39,519 nt of DNA, from the NCBI GenBank assembly GCA_009924135.1, contig RFSE01000036.1, positions 1 to 39,519 of the forward strand, given 5' to 3'. Under the pieces are notes generated by a model. That model saw only the letters and a list, made by a program, of their open reading frames with translations, did not search any database and was not told the DNA's origin. Position 1 is the first letter of the stretch, and every line of letters starts with the position of its first letter. Source of the stretch: Pseudomonadota bacterium. Lineage in GTDB: Bacteria; Verrucomicrobiota; Verrucomicrobiia; Limisphaerales; SXTU01. The position numbers were made by a program, and so were the translations under genes. This document shows positions 8,032-15,896 of this stretch, in pieces.

Positions 8032-8601
8032 TCAGTCTTTGTGAAAGCCGTGTATGACGTAGTCGAGCGCAGCGCCATTTGCGGAGGTGACTGCAAATTC
8101 TTCGTCCTGGCTGTCTTTTTCGGCGACTGCGCAACGGGTGTGCCAAAGGCGGGTGTAGATCTGAACATCGTTTCCGTAGGCCGCTTTGAGACATTGGAAA
8201 ATCTCAGACCGCTGTCCGTCTGTGACAGCGCTCAAAGCCGCTTCGCGCAGTTCGTATTCGTTCATGGCATCATCGAACTTATCGGCTTGGCCCGCAGCCG
8301 CGAGGATACCCAAGGCGAGGGGGTCGATTTCGAGATTCTCAGCAAGGTAATCCAGTGGCGTTTCTGGATGCTCATCCCACGCCAGGCCACAAAACTCCTG
8401 GTATATCCTGGCGAGCGTGACGAGGCGCAGGCGACCCGCCGTGGCTTCGAGAATGGTTTCTCCGCCGACTAACCCGGCGGCATACAGATGACCCCAGGCT
8501 TCCTTGGCCCACTCCAGTTCGAAGCCACCAACCCAGACGCTAAACATCTTGGCGGCTGCAAGCTCCATTTCCTCCCAGCTTCTCTCTCTGGCGTTGGTCA
8601 T
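8032..8601 (-). CDS. Acidic hypothetical protein inside the type I RM operon
   Basis: This 189-residue protein sits between hsdR and hsdM. Its ATG shares one base with the hsdR stop (TGATG) and it ends five bases before hsdM, so it is part of the same transcript and coupled to HsdR translation. I do not recognise the family. It appears all-helical, with 'LRLVTLARIYQEFCGLAWDE' and 'NEYELREAALSAVTDGQRSE' as clear amphipathic stretches, and it is strongly acidic: by hand count about 33 Asp/Glu against about 15 Lys/Arg. There is no signal peptide or membrane segment. An acidic cytoplasmic protein in a restriction operon could modulate the complex, bind HsdR, or mimic DNA as some anti-restriction proteins do; these are guesses from charge and position. 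It could equally be a passenger gene. Confidence 0.8.
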   Translation of the reverse strand: MTNARERSWEEMELAAAKMFSVWVGGFELEWAKEAWGHLYAAGLVGGETILEATAGRLRLVTLARIYQEFCGLAWDEHPETPLDYLAENLEIDPLALGILAAAGQADKFDDAMNEYELREAALSAVTDGQRSEIFQCLKAAYGNDVQIYTRLWHTRCAVAEKDSQDEEFAVTSANGAALDYVIHGFHKD

Positions 8602-10952
8602 CAGGCAGCTTTCTGGTAAAGGGCGGCTTCAAGTTCGCGGATGGCGGCGAGGTAGCCGTCGCGTCCGCCGAAGAGTTTGACGATTTCCACGGGGGTGCCG
8701 TGGGCGGTGAGCGGGTCCACCTTGAGAATCTCCAGCGATTCGACGCTGGCGATGCCGCTGTCGGCGTATTTCTGAAGCAGAGCATTGAGGACGGCGCGGG
8801 CTTTGTCGCCGTACTTGCCGAACACGTTGCGCTTCTTCACCCGAGCGGCGCGTTCCTTGCGCGTGAGGGGCGGGGCATCGAAGGCGACGTGGCAGACGAG
8901 ATCGAAGGCGTCGTATTGCCGTCCTACCTGTTCGGCGAGCTCTTCGAGGAAGACGCCCTGGGTGGCCAGTTCTTCCAGGATGGCCTGTTTCTTCTCTGCG
9001 TCGTTCCAGACCGTGAGGAAAGCATCCAGGGAGGCGTAGGCCTTGCGGACGGTCTTGCGGGAGTAGTCCTTGAGCGACTCGGTAATGAGCTTGCCGTTGG
9101 CATCGAGGTACTGGACGCGCTCGGTGGCGACGCGGACCTCGACCTTGTCCACGTAATACTTCGTCTGGCCCGGTCCAGGCGGTCCGGGAATGACCGTGAT
9201 GCCGCCGGGGGGATGCTCCACTCCGTTTGCGTCCTCGGTCGGCTCGTCGGGCGGAACGGGCGGGTCGTCAGCGCCTGGTTCGTAGATTTGCACCGGGTCC
9301 CCATCGAACTCCTGGTCCGCAAACAAGGCGGTGGCCCGCTTGAAGTCCATGATGGTGAAGAAGAGTTTGCCGTAGTCCTCGTTGATGCGGGTGCCGCGCC
9401 CGATGATCTGCTTGAACTCGGTCATGGAGCCGATGCGCTTGTCGAGGACGATGAGCTTGCAGGTCTGAGCATCCACGCCGGTGGACATGAGCTGCGAGGT
9501 GGTGGCGATGACCGGGTAGGTCTTCTCGGGGTCGATGAAGTTGTCGAGCTGGGCCTTGCCCTCGCTGTTGTCGCCCGTGATGCGGACGACATATTTGGCA
9601 TTGGCGGCGGCAAGGTCGGCGTTGGCATTGACCATGGCCTGCCGCATCCGCTCGGCGTGCTCGATGTTCTCGCAGAAGATGATGGTCTTGGCGAAGCGAT
9701 CGGTGGCCTTGAGGAACTCCGTGATCTTGGCGGCGACGACGGCCGTGCGCTTTTCCAGGATCAGGTTCCGGTCGAAGTCGCGGTCGTTGTATTCGCGGTC
9801 TTCGATGACCTGGCCGTATTTGTCGGTCTGCCCTTCTTCCGGCCGCCAGCCGTCGAGGTCGCGGTCGAGGCCGATGCGGACGACTTTGTAAGGAGCGAGG
9901 AAACCGTCGTCGATGCCTTGCTTGAGGGAGTAGGTGAAAAGCGGGTCGCCGAAGTATTCGATGTTGGAGATGACCTTGGTCTCCTTCGGCGTGGCGGTCA
10001 TGCCGATCTGCGTGGCGGCGGAGAAGTATTCGAGCACCTGCCGCCAACGGGCATCGTCGGCCGCGCTGCCGCGATGGCACTCGTCCACGAGTACCAGGTC
10101 AAAGAACTCCGGGGAGAATTGCTTGTAGATGTTCTGCTCCTCCTCGGTGCCGGTGACAGCTTGGTAGAGGCAGAGGTAAATCTCGAATGACTTGTCCACC
10201 GTGCGGTTGGTGATCTTCGTCATCGCCGTGCCGAAGGGCTTGAAGTCGTTGGTCTTGGTCTGGTCGGCGAGGATGTTGCGATCGACGAGGAAGAGGATGC
10301 GTTTCCTGGCCCCGGACTTCCACAGCCGCCAGATGATCTGGAAGGCGGTGTAGGTCTTGCCGGTACCGGTGGCCATGACCAGCAGGATGCGGGTCACGCC
10401 TCGGGCGATGGCGTCCACGGTGCGGTTGATGGCGGTGAGCTGGTAGTAGCGCGGGGACTTCTTCGCCCCATCATCGTGGTAGTCCTGGGCGGCGACGGCT
10501 TCCTGCGCCGGGGTGTAGCCCTTGACCTTGCGGACGCGCTCCCAGAGTTCGGCCGGGGAGGGGAATTGATCGAGGGCGATTTCCCGCGTGACCGTGCCGG
10601 CGGTTACGGTGCGGTCGTGTTCCAGGAACGCATCGCCGTTGGAGCTGTAGGCGAAAGGGATGTCGAGCAGCTCGGCGTATTCCAGCGCCTGCGGCATGCC
10701 CGCGCCGACGGCATGGTTGTTGTCCTTCGCCTCGACGACGGCCAACGGGAGGTTCGGTTTGTAGGACAGGATGTAGTCGGCCTTCTTGGCCTCGCCGCGC
10801 TTCACGGTTTTGCCCCGGACAATGACGCGGCCCTTGGTGAAATAAGCCTCTTCGCGAACCTGCGTCATCAAGTCCCACTTACCCGGAGCGACGATGGCCG
10901 GGGTGATGAACTTGGTGCGGATGTCCGCCTCGGTGAGGTCCTTCTTGTTCAT
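8601..10952 (-). CDS. hsdR: Type I restriction endonuclease/translocase subunit HsdR
   Basis: HsdR is the ATP-driven DNA translocase and nuclease of the type I complex. From ATG 10952 it has 783 residues, the size of the EcoEI-type subfamily. The N-terminal nuclease domain has Asp59 and Glu74-Ala-Lys76 (PD-(D/E)xK type). The helicase core shows Walker A MATGTGKT (193-200), DECH (290-293), MTATPK (about 318-323) and a motif VI-like QIIGRGTRI. A Pro-rich linker (about 580-600) leads to a C-terminal domain with Lys/Arg-rich helices that likely contacts HsdM/HsdS. A GTG five codons upstream is an alternative start; neither start has a good Shine-Dalgarno sequence. All key motifs are present, so restriction is probably active. 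It heads the operon hsdR-unknown-hsdM-hsdS. Confidence 0.94.
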   Translation of the reverse strand: MNKKDLTEADIRTKFITPAIVAPGKWDLMTQVREEAYFTKGRVIVRGKTVKRGEAKKADYILSYKPNLPLAVVEAKDNNHAVGAGMPQALEYAELLDIPFAYSSNGDAFLEHDRTVTAGTVTREIALDQFPSPAELWERVRKVKGYTPAQEAVAAQDYHDDGAKKSPRYYQLTAINRTVDAIARGVTRILLVMATGTGKTYTAFQIIWRLWKSGARKRILFLVDRNILADQTKTNDFKPFGTAMTKITNRTVDKSFEIYLCLYQAVTGTEEEQNIYKQFSPEFFDLVLVDECHRGSAADDARWRQVLEYFSAATQIGMTATPKETKVISNIEYFGDPLFTYSLKQGIDDGFLAPYKVVRIGLDRDLDGWRPEEGQTDKYGQVIEDREYNDRDFDRNLILEKRTAVVAAKITEFLKATDRFAKTIIFCENIEHAERMRQAMVNANADLAAANAKYVVRITGDNSEGKAQLDNFIDPEKTYPVIATTSQLMSTGVDAQTCKLIVLDKRIGSMTEFKQIIGRGTRINEDYGKLFFTIMDFKRATALFADQEFDGDPVQIYEPGADDPPVPPDEPTEDANGVEHPPGGITVIPGPPGPGQTKYYVDKVEVRVATERVQYLDANGKLITESLKDYSRKTVRKAYASLDAFLTVWNDAEKKQAILEELATQGVFLEELAEQVGRQYDAFDLVCHVAFDAPPLTRKERAARVKKRNVFGKYGDKARAVLNALLQKYADSGIASVESLEILKVDPLTAHGTPVEIVKLFGGRDGYLAAIRELEAALYQKAA

Positions 10953-11416
10953 CCGGTGAACTGGCACTTGGCTGTATGGATGCGCACAGGTCTATTCCTT
11001 CGCTTCGTGGAATCCTGGCGAAGCTTTGTGCGGCAAGCCAGTTGGGGGCAAGCAGGAATCGTCTGCTTCCTTGGCGCGGAGGGCGTCCGGGTGGGGGGAA
11101 GGATGGATGGACGGACAGAGCGTGGGCGAAGCCCGAAGAGCAGAATTGGGCTATGGCAAAGAAGGTCGCGCTGCATGACCGGCTGGGCATCGTGCCATGG
11201 GCAATGTGCGAGTCCTCCGACTGCTGGTAAGGGAAAAAGAGCAGGGAAGCACAAGCAGCGTTCGATCAACGGGCGATCCGCGGGTTGCTGACAACGCGAA
11301 AAAAAGAAACAGGTCGAGGGCGCAACGGGATGGGTTGCGGCGTGAAATTGGATAAACGCAAAAGGGTTGGTTTTGGGGTCCGTTATCAGCGTCGTTATTC
11401 TGACTGGTATTCTGAC
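10953..11416. other. Intergenic stretch between hsdR and tRNA-Ser
   Basis: About 460 bases hold no gene I can support. The open frames on either strand here are Arg/Pro/Ser-rich, or read through the tRNA, and look like shadows. It must contain the hsdR promoter on the minus strand, but no convincing -35/-10 pair is visible. It carries the right copy of the 14-bp repeat (11101-11114) and, at its right end, the 11-bp tandem repeat next to the tRNA. The part from about 11290 to 11400 is visibly less GC-rich than its surroundings. Confidence 0.5.
11101..11114 (-). repeat. 14-bp direct repeat, right copy
   Basis: This is an exact copy of GGATGGATGGACGG at 4801-4814, in the same orientation, about 150 bases upstream of the hsdR start. 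With the left copy it brackets the restriction-modification block. Unlike the left copy it is not part of a visible hairpin. Confidence 0.45.
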
Positions 11417-11419
11417 TGG
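11397..11419. repeat. 11-bp tandem repeat abutting the tRNA 3' end
   Basis: ATTCTGACTGG occurs at 11397-11407 and again at 11409-11419, separated by one base. The second copy contains the TGG that encodes the tRNA's CCA tail on the minus strand. Tandem short repeats flanking a tRNA 3' end are often integrase arm or core sites, but that is inference here. Confidence 0.6.
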
Positions 11420-11509
11420 CGGAGAGAGGGGGATTCGAACCCCCGATACGGCTTTTGACCGTATACCGGTTTAGCAAACCAGCGCCTTCAGCCACTCGGC
11501 CATCTCTCC
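11417..11509 (-). tRNA. tRNA-Ser (anticodon GCU)
   Basis: The minus strand folds into a complete class II tRNA. The acceptor stem GGAGAGA/TCTCTCC is perfect, followed by discriminator G and an encoded CCA (11417-11419). The D arm reads GCC...GGC, the anticodon loop TTGCTAA gives GCU (anticodon at 11473-11475), a long variable arm with a TACGG/CCGTA stem is present, and the T arm is GGGGG-TTCGAAT-CCCCC. The long variable arm and anticodon fix the identity as serine, reading AGC and AGU codons. Its 3' end faces the accessory region on the left, the usual geometry for integration of mobile elements. Confidence 0.97.
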
Positions 11510-11811
11510 AACCGTCTGGTCTTGAACGGGTTGCGCTCAAGCCTGCCAGCGGATCATTCCGCTGTGCGTCGCCTGTTCAACCTTGCTTCCGGCAGGCTGA
11601 GGAAGTCCTCGTACCGGGCGGCAGCAGTCGGTCCGTGAGTCAGGCGGTCATCGCGGACGGGTTTTTTATAGACGGAGCGAGGGACCGGGTCAAGTTGGTT
11701 GCGCGGTGGTGGCGCCGGAAAATGCGGTTACCGGCTGGACTTTCGGGCGAACTAGGCGAAACCTTTAGCCATGCTTTGCCGTCCTTATCCTCAAGAAACG
11801 CTGCACTGCTT
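11510..11811. other. tRNA leader and intergenic region
   Basis: The roughly 300 bases between the tRNA 5' end and the DUF1501 gene hold no convincing protein gene. On the minus strand there is a strong promoter at 11665-11693. The DNA between that promoter and the tRNA can fold: GCCTGCC pairs with GGCAGGC, an inner AGCGG/CCGCT hairpin lies within it, and a CTTGA/TCAAG hairpin lies nearer the tRNA. It would be transcribed as a roughly 150-base leader. I tested it by eye for SRP RNA and RNase P RNA hallmarks and did not find them. No promoter for the DUF1501 gene is evident. Confidence 0.5.
11665..11693 (-). promoter_or_regulatory. Strong sigma70-type promoter reading toward tRNA-Ser
   Basis: On the minus strand TTGACC (complement of 11688-11693) is followed, after exactly 17 bases, by TATAAA (complement of 11665-11670). 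This is close to consensus at both hexamers and spacing. Transcription would start near 11658, about 150 bases before the mature tRNA 5' end. Confidence 0.65.
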
Positions 11812-13230
11812 ATGAACCCCCTCGAACATCAAGCCCAGTTGTCGGACCTCTTCCTCACGCGCCGCCAGTGGCTCAGCCGGTTTGGCATGGGCATGGGCGC
11901 GGTCGGGCTTGCCGCGATGGCCGGGGACGGCATGCTCGCCGGTCGCGCACTGGCGGCGGGGGCGAATGACCTCAACCCGCTCGCGCCGAAGAATCCGCAC
12001 TTCCCAGCCAAGGCCAAGCACGTCATCCACATCTTCGCGCAGGGCGCGCCGTCGCACATCGACACCTGGGACCCGAAGCCGATGCTGACCAAGTTCGATG
12101 GCAAGAGCATTCCCGGGGGCAATGGCGTGGCCTTTGGTTCGCCTTTCAAATTCACCAAGCAGGGCAAGTCCGGCGTCGAGGTGTGCGAGGTGTTTCCGAA
12201 GCTCGCGCAGCACATCGACAAGATGGCGGTGGTGCGTTCGTTGTGGACGGATATTCCGTCGCATGAAGTGGCGACCGTGTTCATGAACACCGGGTCGTTG
12301 CGCATCCAGAAGCCATCGCTCGGCGCATGGACGCTTTACGGCCTTGGCAGCGAGAACCAGAACATGCCCGGCTTCATTGCGTTGCGGCCCGGCGGCGGGC
12401 CGCCCGGCGGCGCGAACAATTACCAGTCGGCTTTCCTGCCCGGCGTGTTTCAGGGTTCGAGCATCAACACGCAGGCCCAGTCCGTGGAGCAGATGATCGA
12501 GAACATCCACAACAACTATTTCACGCAGAAGGAGCAGCGCCGGCAGCTTGATCTCGTGCATCAGTTGAATGCGATCCACAGCCAGAACCTTCAGAAAGAC
12601 GCACAGCTGGAGGCGCGCATCGAGGCGTTCGAGATGGCGTACAAGATGCAGATGGCGGCCACGGATGCGTTTGATTTGAGCAAGGAGCCGGAGAACATCC
12701 GCGCGAGCTACGGCACCGGCGCGCAGGGGAAGCAGCTCCTCATCGCGCGGCGGCTTGTCGAGCGTGGCGTGCGCTTTGTGCAGGTCTGGGCAAGCGGTTG
12801 GGATCATCACAACGATTTGGATGACCGTCTGCGCAACAAGGCCGGGGAGATTGACGGCCCGGCGGCGGCATTGCTGGCGGACCTCGAACAGCGCGGCCTG
12901 CTCGACAGCACGTTGGTGATCTGGGGCGGTGAGTTCGGGCGCAAGCCCACGCATGACAAGGGGGGGAATGGCAACCCTGGTCGCGATCACAACAACCGTG
13001 CGTTCGCCCACTGGCTGGCCGGCGGCGGCGTCAAGGGCGGCACCACCTACGGTGCGACCGACGAGTTCGGCGCGCGGGCGGAGACGAACAAGGTGCACGT
13101 CCATGACTATCACGCCACGCTGCTGGCGCTGCTCGGCTTCAACCACGAGAAGCTTACGTACCGTTACAACGGCCGCGACTTCCGGCTCACGGACAACTTC
13201 GGCCATGTGGTGAAGGAAATCATCGCTTAA
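11812..13230 (+). CDS. DUF1501 family secreted protein (sulfatase/phosphatase-like fold)
   Basis: DUF1501 proteins are abundant in Planctomycetes and Verrucomicrobia and are distantly related to the alkaline-phosphatase/sulfatase superfamily; their substrates are not established. From ATG 11812 the protein has 472 residues. The N-terminus carries a twin-arginine signal (TRRQWLSRFGMG, Arg17-Arg18, then a hydrophobic stretch to about 49), indicating export in folded form. Family hallmarks include 'FAQGAPSHIDTWDPKP' near the start, 'WDHHNDLDDR' in the middle, and 'WGGEFGRKPTHDKGGNGNPG' with a following 'RDHNNRAFAHWLAGGG' near the C-terminus. A longer frame upstream starts inside the tRNA and was rejected. 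It is eight bases upstream of the PSCyt1/DUF1549/DUF1553 gene and surely cotranscribed; such pairs are thought to act together at the cell envelope in breakdown of complex organic matter. Confidence 0.92.
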   Translation: MNPLEHQAQLSDLFLTRRQWLSRFGMGMGAVGLAAMAGDGMLAGRALAAGANDLNPLAPKNPHFPAKAKHVIHIFAQGAPSHIDTWDPKPMLTKFDGKSIPGGNGVAFGSPFKFTKQGKSGVEVCEVFPKLAQHIDKMAVVRSLWTDIPSHEVATVFMNTGSLRIQKPSLGAWTLYGLGSENQNMPGFIALRPGGGPPGGANNYQSAFLPGVFQGSSINTQAQSVEQMIENIHNNYFTQKEQRRQLDLVHQLNAIHSQNLQKDAQLEARIEAFEMAYKMQMAATDAFDLSKEPENIRASYGTGAQGKQLLIARRLVERGVRFVQVWASGWDHHNDLDDRLRNKAGEIDGPAAALLADLEQRGLLDSTLVIWGGEFGRKPTHDKGGNGNPGRDHNNRAFAHWLAGGGVKGGTTYGATDEFGARAETNKVHVHDYHATLLALLGFNHEKLTYRYNGRDFRLTDNFGHVVKEIIA

Positions 13231-13238
13231 TCAGCTCC

Positions 13239-15821
13239 ATGAAACGCGCCATCTTCCTGGTTACCTCGGTGGGTTTGATTCTGGGCGTCGCTTCGGCTGC
13301 CGACGCCAAGAAAAAGAAACCCGCACCCGCTCCGGCACCTGCCGCGAAGCCGGCCACGCCCGCCACGCCAACGGCGAAGGCCCCGGATGCTCCGGCTGCC
13401 GCTGCCGCGACGGCGCTGACACCCGAGCAGTTGGCGTTCTTCGAGAACAAGATCCGTCCCATCCTCAACGGTCAGTGCCTCAAGTGCCACAGTGCCGCCG
13501 AGGGCAAGGTCAAAGGTGGCTTCGCCCTCGACACGCGGGAGGGGATGCTCAAGGGCGGTGATTCCGGCCCTGGCATCGTGCCCGGCAATCCGGAGAAGTC
13601 CGTCCTCATCAAGGCCATCCGTTACACCGATGCGAACTTGCAGATGCCGCCCAAGGGCGAGAAGTTGTCCGACCAGCAGATCACTGATTTCGTGAACTGG
13701 GTGAAGATGGGCGCACCCGATCCGCGCTCCGCCAATGCCAAGGGCAAGTACGCCACGGCGACCGAGCGCAAGGTGTGGTGGGCCTTCCAGCCGATCAAGA
13801 AGCAGGAGCCGCCGAAGGTGGCGAACGCCGCTTCCGTGGCGAATCCCGTGGACGCGTTCATCATCGCCAAGCTGGAGGAGAAGAATCTTAAAATCAGCCC
13901 GCCGGCGGACCGCCGCGTTTTGATCCGGCGCGTGTATTTCGATCTTATCGGCCTGCCGCCGGCCCCGGATGAAGTTGAGGCCTTCGTGAACGACAAGTCG
14001 GCCGACGCCTACGAGAAGCTCGTGGACAAGCTGCTCGCTTCGCCGCACTACGGCGAGCGGTGGGCCCGGCACTGGCTGGATGTGGCCCGGTATTCGGACA
14101 CCATCGGCGATCCGGCCAAGAAAGCAGAGACACCGGCGTATCCCTTTGCGTGGACTTATCGTGACTACGTCATCAAGTCTTTCAACGAGGACAAGCCCTA
14201 CGACGTGTTTGTGCGGGAACAGATTGCGGCTGACCGAATCCCCGGCAACAAGGACCGCACAACCCTCGCCGCCCTCGGCTTCCTGACCGTGGGTGATCAC
14301 TTCAACGGCAACAAGAACGACATCATCAACGACCGGATTGACGTGACGACCAAGGCGTTCAACGGCCTCACGGTGGCGTGCGCCCGTTGCCACGACCACA
14401 TGTTTGACCCGATTCCTACGAAGGATTATTACGCCTTGCACGGCATCTTCTCGAGCACCGAGGTGCCGCGTGAACTGCCGGTGATGACCGGCACGCAGGA
14501 CAAGACGAAGTATCAGGACTACGTCCGCGAACGTCTGGCCTTGGAGAAGGAGCAGTCCGACCTTGCCGCACAGATGAAGGTCAAAGGAGGCCCCAAGAAC
14601 AATAAGAAGGAACTGCAAAAGGAAAGCCTGGCGCTCAAGGGAAAAATCGACCGGCTCGACCTGATTCATCCGGGCGCGCCCATCCGGGCGATGGCCGTTG
14701 AGGACATCGAGAAGCCGCATGATTCGCCGGTCTTCATTCGCGGCGAGGCCGACAACAAGGGCGACTTGGTGCCGCGCCGTTATCTCGAAGTTTTCCGTAC
14801 GCCCACTTCTCCTGCGTTCAAATACGGAAGCGGCCGGCTCGAACTGGCTTTTGCCATTGGCAACAAGAGCAATCCGCTCACCTCTCGTGTGATGGTGAAC
14901 CGCATCTGGCAGCATCATTTCGGCGAGGGTTTCGTGCTGACGCCGGATGATTTCGGCACGATGAGCACGCCGCCGAGCCATCCCGAGTTGCTGGAGTATC
15001 TCAGCACCTACTTCATGGACAACGGCTGGTCCGTGAAGAAGCTGCACAAACTCATCCTCCTCTCGAACACCTACCAGCAGGCCAGCTCGGATAATCCGCG
15101 CTTTGCCCAGACTGATCCGTTCAACCGGCTGCTCTGGCGGCAGAACGTGCGTCGTCTCGAGTTCGAGCCCTTGCGCGATGCCATTCTCGCCATGGCCGGG
15201 GCACTGGACCGCACGGTTGGCGGCCGGCCGGTGAACCTGGGTGAGACCCCTGCCAACGTCGGCAAGGAAAAGGGCAAGATGGGCGCCTCACTGAAACCGC
15301 AGGGCACCTACAGCAACCGTCGCACGGTCTATGGCTATGTGGACCGCGCGCATCTGGCCGAGGTGATGAACCACTTCGACTTTGCCGGGCCCGAGATGCC
15401 CAATGGTCGTCGCTACACCACGACCGTGCCGCAGCAGGCGCTCTTTCTCATGAACAACCCGCTCGTCATCGAGCAGGCGCGACGCATCGTGGAACGGCCG
15501 GAGTTCAAGAAGCTCGAGGATGATGATCGACGGGTGGAATACCTGTACAATCTGCTCTATCAGCGCCTGCCCTCGCAGCAGGAAGTCCAGCTCGGCTTGG
15601 ATTTCTTCGGGGACGCGCCTCCAGCCGGCAAGACGTCGAGCCTGCCCATGCCTACGCCAGTGCCCACGGTGGCGGCCGCGCCGGTGAAGGTGGCGGCGGC
15701 GAAGGGCAAGTTCGCCGTGCCCCAGCCCACCGCCCCGCGCTTTACCCCGCGCCCGCTGACCGCCTGGGCGGAATACGCCCACGCGCTGATCCTCGCGAAT
15801 GAGTTCACGTTTGTGAACTGA
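13239..15821 (+). CDS. PSCyt1-DUF1549-DUF1553 (planctomycete-type cytochrome) protein
   Basis: The 860-residue protein has a signal peptide (MKRAIFLVTSVGLILGVASA), then a low-complexity Lys/Ala/Pro linker (about 24-58), then a cytochrome-c-like PSCyt1 domain with heme motif C80-LK-C83-H84. DUF1549 follows (about 195-400), ending with a second CxxCH-containing motif CARCHDHMFDPIP near residue 380, and DUF1553 (about 545-860). The last residues WAEYAHALILANEFTFVN are the family's usual end, but an Ala/Pro-rich insert (about 795-840) precedes them. It is a secreted or periplasmic, probably heme-binding protein, of unknown reaction, and partner of the DUF1501 protein just upstream. In many genomes I recall the order is reversed, with DUF1501 second. 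Confidence 0.92.
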   Translation: MKRAIFLVTSVGLILGVASAADAKKKKPAPAPAPAAKPATPATPTAKAPDAPAAAAATALTPEQLAFFENKIRPILNGQCLKCHSAAEGKVKGGFALDTREGMLKGGDSGPGIVPGNPEKSVLIKAIRYTDANLQMPPKGEKLSDQQITDFVNWVKMGAPDPRSANAKGKYATATERKVWWAFQPIKKQEPPKVANAASVANPVDAFIIAKLEEKNLKISPPADRRVLIRRVYFDLIGLPPAPDEVEAFVNDKSADAYEKLVDKLLASPHYGERWARHWLDVARYSDTIGDPAKKAETPAYPFAWTYRDYVIKSFNEDKPYDVFVREQIAADRIPGNKDRTTLAALGFLTVGDHFNGNKNDIINDRIDVTTKAFNGLTVACARCHDHMFDPIPTKDYYALHGIFSSTEVPRELPVMTGTQDKTKYQDYVRERLALEKEQSDLAAQMKVKGGPKNNKKELQKESLALKGKIDRLDLIHPGAPIRAMAVEDIEKPHDSPVFIRGEADNKGDLVPRRYLEVFRTPTSPAFKYGSGRLELAFAIGNKSNPLTSRVMVNRIWQHHFGEGFVLTPDDFGTMSTPPSHPELLEYLSTYFMDNGWSVKKLHKLILLSNTYQQASSDNPRFAQTDPFNRLLWRQNVRRLEFEPLRDAILAMAGALDRTVGGRPVNLGETPANVGKEKGKMGASLKPQGTYSNRRTVYGYVDRAHLAEVMNHFDFAGPEMPNGRRYTTTVPQQALFLMNNPLVIEQARRIVERPEFKKLEDDDRRVEYLYNLLYQRLPSQQEVQLGLDFFGDAPPAGKTSSLPMPTPVPTVAAAPVKVAAAKGKFAVPQPTAPRFTPRPLTAWAEYAHALILANEFTFVN

Positions 15822-15896
15822 CCGCAGTTTGGTGAGTTCATATTTCGCTCGCTTGACCACCAAGCCTGGGCAAATCATCGCCCTGTCCCGTTTGCC

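Noticed and set aside
11151..11540. 129-codon minus-strand frame crossing the tRNA
   Set aside because: Its central translation (RVAEGAGLLNRYTVKSRIGG) is the typical spurious product of reading a tRNA gene.
11510..11693. SRP RNA (ffs) candidate upstream of tRNA-Ser
   Set aside because: A GCCGGAAGCAAGG stretch hinted at the SRP core, but the conserved AGGTCCGGAAGGAAGC context and the paired second strand are missing.
13227..15047. Long minus-strand open frame (about 600 codons) opposite the PSCyt1/DUF1549/DUF1553 gene
   Set aside because: It is antisense to a clear gene; high GC at third positions keeps the opposite frame open, and the translation is His/Arg/Leu-rich without domain features.
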